From assembly GCA_048268005.1 (NCBI GenBank), contig JBLWWJ010000002.1, positions 372,001 to 436,000 of the forward strand: a DNA stretch of 64,000 bases, written 5' to 3'. Of this stretch, positions 57,511 through 64,000 are shown one piece after another. The stretch is from Ancylomarina sp048268005. GTDB lineage: Bacteria; Bacteroidota; Bacteroidia; Bacteroidales; Marinifilaceae. Within the stretch, counting starts at the first letter, position 1, and every line of letters begins with the position of its first letter. Position numbers and translations under genes: made by a program. Below the pieces are notes generated by a model. It worked only from the letters and a program-made list of their open reading frames with translations. It searched no databases and had not been told where the DNA came from.

Positions 57511-59616
57511 ATGAAAAATAAACATTTATTACTTGGCTTAGCATTAATCACAGGAATGTCGTCATGTCAGAATGCGACTACTGTTGATAATAAAAGCGAA
57601 ACTGATAATCAATCTTATCGTACCCCAGAAACCCAGTTGGCCTCAGATCGTATGACGCCAGAGGTTTTATGGTCGTTTGGACGTATGGGTGGAGAAAGTA
57701 TCTCACCAGATGAAAAAACAGTACTTTATGGTGTGACATACTTTAATAAAGAAGAGAATAAATCGTACAGAGATCTTTATACGCTTCCGGTAGCTGGTGG
57801 TGAGGCCACTCAAATTACCAATACCAAAGGCAAAGAATGGGGTGAGCGATGGACTAAGGATGGGCAGATTGCCTTTCTTTCAGCCGAAAGTGGATCTGTT
57901 CAGGTTTGGGAAATGAAGGCTGATGGAACAGACCGTAAGCAATTGACTGATATTGAAGGTGGAATTAACGATTTTAAATTCTCCCCAGATGAGTCAAAGA
58001 TTGTTTATTCAAAAGAAGTGAAGTTAAGAGAGAATGTACATGATAAGCACCCTGATTTGAAAAAGTCTGATGGTCGTGTTATTGGTGATGAATTTTATCG
58101 CCATTGGGATCATTGGGTAGAAACTTACACGCACCTTTTTGTTGCAGATTTTAACAAAGGAAACATGTTGAAAGCCGGTAAGGATATTATGGAAGGTGAG
58201 ATGTGGGAAGCTCCTGTTCGTCCTTGGGGTGGAATCGAGCAAGTAAACTGGACGGTTGATGGCAAGAATATTGCCTATTCTTCTCGTAAGAAATATGGTG
58301 TAGCTTATTCGCTTTCTACTAATACAGATATTTATTTTTACAATCTGGAAAGTGGAAAAACCAAGAATATGACCAAAGGTATGATGGGTTATGATAATAA
58401 CCTGACATTTTCACCTGATGGAAAATATATGGCTTGGGAAAGTATGGAGCGTGAAGGCTACGAAGCAGATCAAATTCGTTTATTCGTAATGGATTTGAAA
58501 ACTGGTGAAAAGAAATACATGACTAAAGGGTTCGATCAAAATGCGGGTCACTTAACATGGACAAAGGATAGTAAATCTATTTACTTTATTTCGGACTGGC
58601 ATGCTACTGACGAAATTTACCGTATGGATATGGCTGATGGTAAGATCTATAAGATTACTGAAGGCGTTCATAATTACCAATCGGTACATCCTGTTGGTGA
58701 TAAATTGATCGCCAAGCGCGTGTCGATGAGTAAACCAGCTGAATTGTATAGTGTTGATGCTAAATCAGGTGATGCTAATGAGATTTCATTTGTGAATAAG
58801 CATATTCTTGATCAGTTGACTATGGGTACAGTTGAGAAGAGATGGGTGAAAACAACTGATGGCAAGAAGATGTTGGTTTGGGTAATTAAGCCTCCTCATT
58901 TCGATGAAAATAAAAAATATCCTGCTTTACTTTATTGCCAGGGTGGTCCTCAGGGAACTGTTTCTCAATTCTGGAGTTATCGTTGGAATTTCCAGATGAT
59001 GGCTTCAAATGATTATGTGATTGTTGCGCCTAATCGTAGAGGTTTACCAGGTTTTGGTAAAGAATGGTGTGAGCAAATTTCAGGCGATTATGGCGGACAG
59101 AATATGAAGGATTATCTTTCTGCAATTGATAATGTAAAAGCTGAAAAATATGTTGATGAAGACCACTTGGGTTGTGTTGGTGCATCTTATGGTGGATTCT
59201 CAACTTTCTGGTTAGCTGGACATCACAATAAGCGCTTTAAGGCATTCATCGCTCATGATGGTATGTTTAACCTTGAGGCTCAATATTTGGAAACCGAAGA
59301 AATGTGGTTTGTAAATTGGGATCTAGGTGGCGCATTCTGGGACAAAAAGAATAAAATAGCGCAACGTTCATATGCGAATTCTCCTCATAAGTTTGTTGAC
59401 AAGTGGGATACACCAATCATGGTTGTGCATGGTGAAAAAGATTATCGTATTGTTGCTTCACAAGGTATGCAGGCTTTCAATGCTGCTCGTTTGAGAGGTA
59501 TTCCAGCTAAATATTTATATTTCCCTGAAGAAAATCACTGGGTATTAGGTGTTCAGAACGGGATTTTATGGCAACGCGAATTTGCTAGCTGGTTGGATAA
59601 GTGGCTGAAGAAATAG
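57511..59616 (+). CDS. Lipoprotein S9 family peptidase (S9C, dipeptidyl-peptidase 5-like)
   Basis: A 701-residue exported protein. The N-terminus (MKNKHLLLGLALITGMSSC) ends in a lipobox-like MSSC, so it is probably a lipoprotein, although Met at -3 is unusual. A beta-propeller (about 50-430) with repeated TDIEGGINDFKFSPDESKI-type blades leads to an alpha/beta-hydrolase domain (about 450-701). The triad is intact: Ser559 in GASYGGF, Asp644 in HGEKDYR and His676 in EENHWV. The combination GASYGGFSTFWLAGHHNKRF and the domain layout resemble dipeptidyl-peptidase 5 and acyl-aminoacyl peptidases. It is likely periplasmic and trims dipeptides for uptake. The gene is flanked by terminators and looks monocistronic. 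Confidence 0.88.
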   Translation: MKNKHLLLGLALITGMSSCQNATTVDNKSETDNQSYRTPETQLASDRMTPEVLWSFGRMGGESISPDEKTVLYGVTYFNKEENKSYRDLYTLPVAGGEATQITNTKGKEWGERWTKDGQIAFLSAESGSVQVWEMKADGTDRKQLTDIEGGINDFKFSPDESKIVYSKEVKLRENVHDKHPDLKKSDGRVIGDEFYRHWDHWVETYTHLFVADFNKGNMLKAGKDIMEGEMWEAPVRPWGGIEQVNWTVDGKNIAYSSRKKYGVAYSLSTNTDIYFYNLESGKTKNMTKGMMGYDNNLTFSPDGKYMAWESMEREGYEADQIRLFVMDLKTGEKKYMTKGFDQNAGHLTWTKDSKSIYFISDWHATDEIYRMDMADGKIYKITEGVHNYQSVHPVGDKLIAKRVSMSKPAELYSVDAKSGDANEISFVNKHILDQLTMGTVEKRWVKTTDGKKMLVWVIKPPHFDENKKYPALLYCQGGPQGTVSQFWSYRWNFQMMASNDYVIVAPNRRGLPGFGKEWCEQISGDYGGQNMKDYLSAIDNVKAEKYVDEDHLGCVGASYGGFSTFWLAGHHNKRFKAFIAHDGMFNLEAQYLETEEMWFVNWDLGGAFWDKKNKIAQRSYANSPHKFVDKWDTPIMVVHGEKDYRIVASQGMQAFNAARLRGIPAKYLYFPEENHWVLGVQNGILWQREFASWLDKWLKK

Positions 59617-59643
59617 AAGAGCAAATTTTAGTTTGAATATAAT

Positions 59644-59705
59644 AAACTCGTTGCTGGTTTTGTGAAAATAACACGATCCCGGCAGCGAGTTTTATTTTTT
59701 ATTCT
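59644..59705 (+). terminator. Intrinsic terminator after the S9C peptidase gene
   Basis: A 14-bp stem with two G-U pairs (59644-59657 with 59679-59692) closes a 21-base loop and is followed by a T-rich tail to 59705. The remaining spacer to 59902 shows no gene and no clear promoter match. Confidence 0.72.
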
Positions 59706-59902
59706 TTTATATTTTGGAAGAAATTCATATGCTTTATTGATCTGGTTTTGCGGAAATAGGAAAAATTTAAGGGGTTTATCCTTATGAGCATATTTATTTT
59801 TCTTTTCAAAATTATTGTTACCTTACATGATGGTAATTAGAGCTCTCAGAATATTTGTTTTTGAGAGTATTGTGTTGATTATAATATAATTAGGTAGGTG
59901 CT

Positions 59903-61579
59903 ATGAATCGAGCTTGTATTTGTTTGTTGATTCTAACGATGTTTTTTTCTTATTCTGCTTATTCTCGCGATATTGTGAATGAATATGAGATTGTGAAAAT
60001 CAAGCAAAATACGATTTCTTTTGGCGAAGAGAATGTTTCAGCTTTAAATCCTTTAAGGCAATCCAATTCTCTTATTCGTCGACATTCCCAAGAGAAAGAT
60101 TCAACCGGGATTCGATATACAAGAAAATATAATGATAAGAATTTTCCTTATTTCAACTTTAGAATAAGTAAGAAAAAGGTTTATCACAAATTAGATGAAT
60201 TTAATTCCGATCAGGCTAAGGAGTTATTTGTATTGGCTAAGAATGATCAATTCAATAGTGATAGTTTATCTCGCGAAGTAAATCTTTTATATACCAAGCA
60301 GAGTGTTTATGCTGAGATTGATAAAGATTTATTTAAACGCAGAGTTCGTGATTTAGAGCAGAGAGCAAGTGAATTGAAGAATAATGCAGTTCAGAAAGCA
60401 AAACATGCTTTGGTTTTAGAACAAACGTCAGGAAAAGCTCCAACACTTATTTTAGCTGCTACCCAAGAAACAACGACACCAGATTATAATGGTAAGTCAA
60501 ATACGGTTGATAATCATGAGCCTGTAAAAGAGGAGATTGAGAGTTCTCAACGAGTTGTGAAAGATCAAAAGCAAACTTTAGAAGATGATACAGAGCTGGA
60601 GGTGAGTCCTCAGGTTGACGAAGGAGGCTATTTAGATTATGAATATGAGTATTGTTACCAAGTCGCTGTTTTCGATAAAAGACCAACCAATGACTTCTAT
60701 AAGGGGATGGGCTTTATTAAAGAAGAGATCGTTGATGGTGGAAAGTCATTTCGTTACTTAACGGGATCATATAGGACTTATGCCAAGGCTAATAGTTTTA
60801 AATCACAAATTAAGTCTGTTTTTCCTGCTGCCTTTGTTGTTGTTTATAAAAATGGTATTCGTACTAATCTGAAAGATGCTATTGCGGTTACAGATAAAGT
60901 TTCATCTGGTCCAAGTGTTAGTTCGACGCCTAAATTGTCCAATGAAATTACTGAAGAAGTTACCTATCGAGTTCAAATTGGGGTTTTCGCTGGTGAAATT
61001 CCAGAGAAGTTGAATACCACTATGGAAAGGTATCAGGCTTTTGGATCATTCTACGAGAAGCGAGCAGATGGAAAGATTGTTTGTACAATCGGTCGTTTTA
61101 AGTCACTTTCTGAGGTGTCTAGTCTAAAGAAAAAGTTGCAAGATGCGGGATATGTCGATGCCTTTACGGTTGCGTATAGTGGTCAGAAAAGAGTGTCCTT
61201 ACAGGCTAGTATAAAGAAAACAGAACCGACGAATGAGAAGGTAGTAAGTGCTAAGCTTGCAACTAAGGTTGATAAAGAACCACTTACTGAGAAAGACTTA
61301 GTTGGTGATATTAATTTTCGAGTTCAAATTGGGGTTTTTGCTAATGGAGTGCCAGACAAGGTTCGCGCGTTAATGAACAAATATAAAGCTTTCGGCACTT
61401 CTGCTGTAGAGCTGGCAAATGGGAAAACTGTCTGTACAATTGGGCATTTTGATTCAATTGCTGATGCAGGTGTATTAAAGAAAAAGCTTTATAAAGCTGG
61501 ATTTACAGATATTTTTACTGTGGCTTATACGGGTAGTAAGAGAATCTCAATTCAGGATGCTATTCGATTGATAAAATAA
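59903..61579 (+). CDS. Exported protein with three C-terminal SPOR-like repeats
   Basis: A 558-residue protein with a signal peptide (about 1-22). A charged, poorly conserved middle follows (about 25-245, with a coiled stretch near 155-175 and an acidic Glu-rich linker). Three SPOR-like repeats start at about 248, 352 and 469. The second and third begin with nearly the same block (YRVQIGVFAGEIP and FRVQIGVFANGVP) and share CTIGRFKS/CTIGHFDS; the first is more divergent (YCYQVAVFDKRP). SPOR domains bind glycan strands that lack stem peptides, at division sites, so a periplasmic peptidoglycan-binding role is inferred. clpS follows after 7 bases, so it is the first gene of a tight cluster with clpS, nfeD and floA. 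Confidence 0.8.
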   Translation: MNRACICLLILTMFFSYSAYSRDIVNEYEIVKIKQNTISFGEENVSALNPLRQSNSLIRRHSQEKDSTGIRYTRKYNDKNFPYFNFRISKKKVYHKLDEFNSDQAKELFVLAKNDQFNSDSLSREVNLLYTKQSVYAEIDKDLFKRRVRDLEQRASELKNNAVQKAKHALVLEQTSGKAPTLILAATQETTTPDYNGKSNTVDNHEPVKEEIESSQRVVKDQKQTLEDDTELEVSPQVDEGGYLDYEYEYCYQVAVFDKRPTNDFYKGMGFIKEEIVDGGKSFRYLTGSYRTYAKANSFKSQIKSVFPAAFVVVYKNGIRTNLKDAIAVTDKVSSGPSVSSTPKLSNEITEEVTYRVQIGVFAGEIPEKLNTTMERYQAFGSFYEKRADGKIVCTIGRFKSLSEVSSLKKKLQDAGYVDAFTVAYSGQKRVSLQASIKKTEPTNEKVVSAKLATKVDKEPLTEKDLVGDINFRVQIGVFANGVPDKVRALMNKYKAFGTSAVELANGKTVCTIGHFDSIADAGVLKKKLYKAGFTDIFTVAYTGSKRISIQDAIRLIK

Positions 61580-61586
61580 TGAAACG

Positions 61587-61832
61587 ATGAGTTTAAAGCA
61601 TGTACTTTATTTGCATAACGATAATGAGCACAGTTTTGATTATGTGGTTGAAGCTTTAATGGAGGTGTGTGAGCATACTTCTGACCAGGCGGAGCAATGT
61701 GCATATATTACCCATTACAAAGGGAAAAGTGAGATAAAAGTAGGTGATTTAGCTTATTTATCCATTATGAAAGACTTATTGGAAAATAAAGGGTTAACCC
61801 TAAGTGTTGAAATAAATAAAACGGCGTATTAA
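61587..61832 (+). CDS. clpS: ATP-dependent Clp protease adaptor ClpS
   Basis: An 81-residue protein matching the ClpS core: LHNDNEHSFDYVVEALMEVC, then QAEQCAYITHYKGKSEIKVG. The Asn-Asp pair in HNDNEHSFDYV lines the pocket that binds N-degron residues. ClpS delivers substrates with bulky N-terminal residues to ClpAP or ClpCP. The N-terminal extension is very short compared with E. coli (106 residues). It lies 7 bases after the SPOR gene and its stop codon directly abuts the nfeD start, so it is translated within an operon. Confidence 0.88.
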   Translation: MSLKHVLYLHNDNEHSFDYVVEALMEVCEHTSDQAEQCAYITHYKGKSEIKVGDLAYLSIMKDLLENKGLTLSVEINKTAY

Positions 61833-62300
61833 ATGACAATCTTTATTATTATCCTCTTACTTGTTTTAGGAGTTGTGCTTATTCTTTTAGAATTTTTTGT
61901 TCTTCCGGGTATTACTGTTGCCGGTATAGCAGGAGTTGTTATGATACTTGGTGGTATATATTTATCCTATCATCATTATGGAAGTAACACAGGACATTTA
62001 ACCGTGCTCGGATCAGTAATATTTAGCGTGTTATCTTTATGGATAGCATTGAAATCAGGGACCTGGAACAGGATTATGCTGAAAACAGAAATAGATTCTA
62101 AAGTTGAGAAATTAGAAGAAGATATGGTTGCTATTGGTGATGAGGGGATTTGTTTGTCTCGACTTGCACCGATGGGACAAGTTAGAATTAAAAATCATAT
62201 TATAGAAGCCAAATCAACAGGTTTATATATTGACGAAAAGACGCCGATTGTGGTGATTAAAATAGTAGATAAAGTTATTGTCGTAAAACCTATAAAATAA
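61833..62300 (+). CDS. NfeD family membrane protein (short form)
   Basis: A 155-residue protein with hydrophobic helices at about 2-22, 28-48 and 58-72 (IIILLLVLGVVLILLEFFVL is typical for NfeD). A C-terminal OB-fold domain follows (about 95-155: AIGDEGICLSRLAPMGQVRI). Short NfeD proteins partner with flotillin-like proteins in membrane microdomains. The gene starts immediately after the clpS stop codon and ends 5 bases before floA, the partner expected from the family. Confidence 0.9.
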   Translation: MTIFIIILLLVLGVVLILLEFFVLPGITVAGIAGVVMILGGIYLSYHHYGSNTGHLTVLGSVIFSVLSLWIALKSGTWNRIMLKTEIDSKVEKLEEDMVAIGDEGICLSRLAPMGQVRIKNHIIEAKSTGLYIDEKTPIVVIKIVDKVIVVKPIK

Positions 62301-62305
62301 ATTAA

Positions 62306-63283
62306 ATGGAAATTGGAGCATTAATATTTTTAATTGTTGCGATAGGTGTAGGTATCTACATCCTATTCTTTTTTATTCCAGTTGCCCTTTGGTTCTCAGC
62401 CCTTCTTTCAGGAGTGAGAATTTCATTGGTACAACTTGTATTTATGCGTTGGCGTCGAGTGCCACCCAATGTTATTGTACGTGCTATGATTGAAGCTCAC
62501 AAAGCTGGATTGCATCTGACACGTAATGATCTTGAGGCTCATTATCTAGCAGGAGGTCATGTGGAGCAGGTAACTCATGCATTAGTTTCTGCATCAAAAG
62601 CTAATATTGAATTGCCATTTAAAATGGCAACAGCCATTGATCTTGCAGGACGTGATGTATACGAGGCCGTGCAGATGAGTGTTATCCCCAAGGTAATTAA
62701 TACACCTCCTGTTACTGCAGTATCAAAGGATGGTATTCAGTTAATTGCCAAGGCAAGGGTGACTTTACGTGCTAATATTCGTCAGCTAGTTGGTGGTGCA
62801 GGTGAAGAAACGGTATTAGCTCGTGTAGGTGAGGGTATCGTATCTTCAATTGGTTCTTCAGAATCGCATAAGACAGTACTTGAGAATCCTGATTTTATTT
62901 CTCGTGTTGTACTTGAGAAAGGTTTGGATGCGGGAACCGCATTCGAAATCTTATCTATTGATATTGCAGATATTGATATAGGAAAAAATATTGGTGCTGT
63001 TCTTCAAACAGATCAAGCGGAAGCAGATTTGAAGATTGCACAGGCTAAGGCCGAGGAGCGTCGTGCTATGGCTGTGGCCACCGAACAGGAGAATAAGGCC
63101 CTAGCACAGGAGATGCGAGCCAGAGTAATCGAAGCGGAAGCAGAGGTTCCTAGAGCCATGGCTGAAGCTTTCCGTAGTGGACATTTAGGAGTAATGGATT
63201 ATTATCGCATGAAAAACATTGAAGCGGATACTTCGATGCGTGAAAATATTGCAAAACCACCTTCAAAGGGGAAGAAAAAATAA
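62306..63283 (+). CDS. floA: Flotillin-like protein FloA (SPFH family)
   Basis: This 325-residue protein has an N-terminal hydrophobic hairpin (about 4-45) that embeds in the membrane. The FloA-specific stretch LVFMRWRRVPPNVIVRAMIE follows, then an SPFH/PHB domain (VSKDGIQLIAKARVTLRANI). A long Ala/Glu-rich coiled coil occupies about 230-290 (QAKAEERRAMAVATEQENKA). FloA oligomerises into functional membrane microdomains that organise signalling and secretion proteins. The upstream nfeD gene is its usual partner. A terminator follows at 63305-63344, ending the cluster. Confidence 0.95.
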   Translation: MEIGALIFLIVAIGVGIYILFFFIPVALWFSALLSGVRISLVQLVFMRWRRVPPNVIVRAMIEAHKAGLHLTRNDLEAHYLAGGHVEQVTHALVSASKANIELPFKMATAIDLAGRDVYEAVQMSVIPKVINTPPVTAVSKDGIQLIAKARVTLRANIRQLVGGAGEETVLARVGEGIVSSIGSSESHKTVLENPDFISRVVLEKGLDAGTAFEILSIDIADIDIGKNIGAVLQTDQAEADLKIAQAKAEERRAMAVATEQENKALAQEMRARVIEAEAEVPRAMAEAFRSGHLGVMDYYRMKNIEADTSMRENIAKPPSKGKKK

Positions 63284-63304
63284 AAAAATATAGTGATGGA
63301 AATA

Positions 63305-63344
63305 AGGCTGGGCGCGTTCTTTGAACGTGTCCAGCTTTTTTTTT
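63305..63344 (+). terminator. Intrinsic terminator after floA
   Basis: A GC-rich 13-bp stem with two G-U pairs (63307-63319 with 63323-63335), a TTT loop and a T run to 63344 lie 24 bases after the stop codon. Confidence 0.88.
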
Positions 63345-63441
63345 GAAAAAAAATGCATTTTTTTTTAGTCTCGAATCTCACTGATTTATAATTTACTATA
63401 ATCTCAAGGCAAGGAATATTTCAATTTGAGTGAAAATAAAA

Positions 63442-63472
63442 TTTGCACAGATGAATATTTTACCTACTTTTG
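63442..63472 (+). promoter_or_regulatory. Promoter of the tRNA cluster: TTTG-N19-TACTTTTG
   Basis: TTTG at 63442-63445, exactly 19 bases, then TACTTTTG at 63465-63472 give a full match to the Bacteroidota sigma-factor consensus. The predicted start (about 63479) lies a few bases before the mature 5' end of tRNA-Ser. Confidence 0.82.
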
Positions 63473-63484
63473 CTACCGCAATCA

Positions 63485-63576
<92 letters not shown>

Positions 63577-63632
63577 CTTTTCTTAATTGAAAAGATGCAA
63601 AGTGAAAAGCTTAATCTTTTCACTTTAATTTT

Positions 63633-63707
63633 CGGGGTGTAGCGTAGCCCGGTCATCGCGCCTCGTTTGGGACGAGGAGGTCGCAGGTTCGAATCCTGCC
63701 ACCCCGA
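63633..63707 (+). tRNA. tRNA-Pro (anticodon TGG), copy 1 of 3
   Basis: 75 bases. The acceptor stem CGGGGTG pairs with CACCCCG, the anticodon stem-loop is CCTCG-TTTGGGA-CGAGG (anticodon TGG), the T loop is TTCGAAT and the discriminator is A. No encoded CCA. It lies 60 bases after tRNA-Ser. Confidence 0.96.
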
Positions 63708-63769
63708 CACCGAGAAAATTACAGAAGTTGCAAAACTTCATTTTTATTGAAAGTACCGAAATTTATTTT

Positions 63770-63844
63770 CGGGGTGTAGCGTAGCCCGGTCATCGCGCCT
63801 CGTTTGGGACGAGGAGGTCGCAGGTTCGAATCCTGCCACCCCGA
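63770..63844 (+). tRNA. tRNA-Pro (anticodon TGG), copy 2 of 3
   Basis: Identical in sequence to copy 1 and exactly 137 bases downstream of it. Confidence 0.96.
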
Positions 63845-63906
63845 CACCGAGAAAATTACAGAAGTTGCAAAACTTCATTTTTATTGAAAGTACCGAAATT
63901 TATTTT

Positions 63907-63981
63907 CGGGGTGTAGCGTAGCCCGGTCATCGCGCCTCGTTTGGGACGAGGAGGTCGCAGGTTCGAATCCTGCCACCCCGA
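63907..63981 (+). tRNA. tRNA-Pro (anticodon TGG), copy 3 of 3
   Basis: Identical to copies 1 and 2 and again 137 bases downstream. The sequence after it differs from the repeated spacer, so the array appears to end here, 19 bases from the window edge. Confidence 0.96.
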
Positions 63982-64000
63982 CTAAAAAAGAAGATAATCT

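Larger units (their letters stand above)
63633..63981 (+). repeat. Exact 137-bp tandem repeat carrying tRNA-Pro
   Basis: The unit is 75 bases of tRNA plus 62 bases of spacer, present twice in full plus a third tRNA. The two spacers appear identical and each contains the small hairpin GAAGTT-GCAA-AACTTC. Identity of non-functional spacer bases indicates recent tandem duplication. Confidence 0.93.

Noticed and set aside
63633..63981. Regular repeats with equal spacers that could suggest a CRISPR array
   Set aside because: The repeats fold as complete tRNA-Pro genes, the spacers are identical rather than unique, and no cas gene is present.

Overview
The window reads as chromosomal DNA of a member of the Bacteroidota. 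The support is the type IX secretion system (T9SS) parts, promoters of the TTTG-N19-TAnnTTTG kind, weak or absent Shine-Dalgarno sequences, AT-rich DNA, and Ala|Gln signal-peptide junctions. A sodium-pumping NADH:quinone reductase gene (nqrA) at the left edge and the overall gene content suggest a marine or anaerobic lineage near Marinilabiliales/Marinifilaceae. That placement is an inference and has not been tested.

Left part (1-4.5 kb): the 5' portion of nqrA runs off the left edge on the minus strand. Divergent from it are a T9SS plug-type protein (DUF5103), an Lrp/AsnC regulator and an Xaa-Pro aminopeptidase, the last two each followed by an intrinsic terminator.

Centre-left (4.7-39.0 kb): the dominant feature is three consecutive giant paralogous genes of 3326, 4125 and 3299 codons, together about half of the window. 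Each encodes a signal peptide, a conserved head resembling the IgGFc-binding N-terminal domain, an Ig-like module, a jelly-roll-like module, a stalk of roughly two to three dozen Ig-like domains of about 86-91 residues, PKD-like domains, and a C-terminal gliding-motility type (type B) T9SS sorting domain. A PorP/SprF-family outer-membrane protein gene follows the third with no terminator between them. This is the arrangement expected for very large T9SS-secreted surface adhesins. The middle gene is longer because of an in-frame tandem duplication of a four-Ig unit (1122 and 1116 bp), and the three genes look like mosaics of one another.

Centre-right (39-57.4 kb): mostly core genes. These are an unrecognised 236-aa protein, yaaA, an S9 peptidase, an orphan soluble GAF/PAS histidine kinase, an RlmD-type rRNA methyltransferase, an ABC-F ATPase, pnp, rpsO, gcvP, a Bcp/PrxQ peroxiredoxin and recA. 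Convergent pairs share bidirectional terminator hairpins.

Right part (57.5-64 kb): a lipoprotein S9C (dipeptidyl-peptidase 5-like) peptidase, then a tight four-gene cluster (triple-SPOR protein, clpS, nfeD, floA). A tRNA-Ser(GCT) with a textbook Bacteroidota promoter comes next, followed by three identical tRNA-Pro(TGG) genes in an exact 137-bp tandem repeat at the right edge.

No CRISPR array, insertion sequence, prophage or recognisable defence system was seen. The most unusual content is the giant adhesin triplet with its SprF-like partner.
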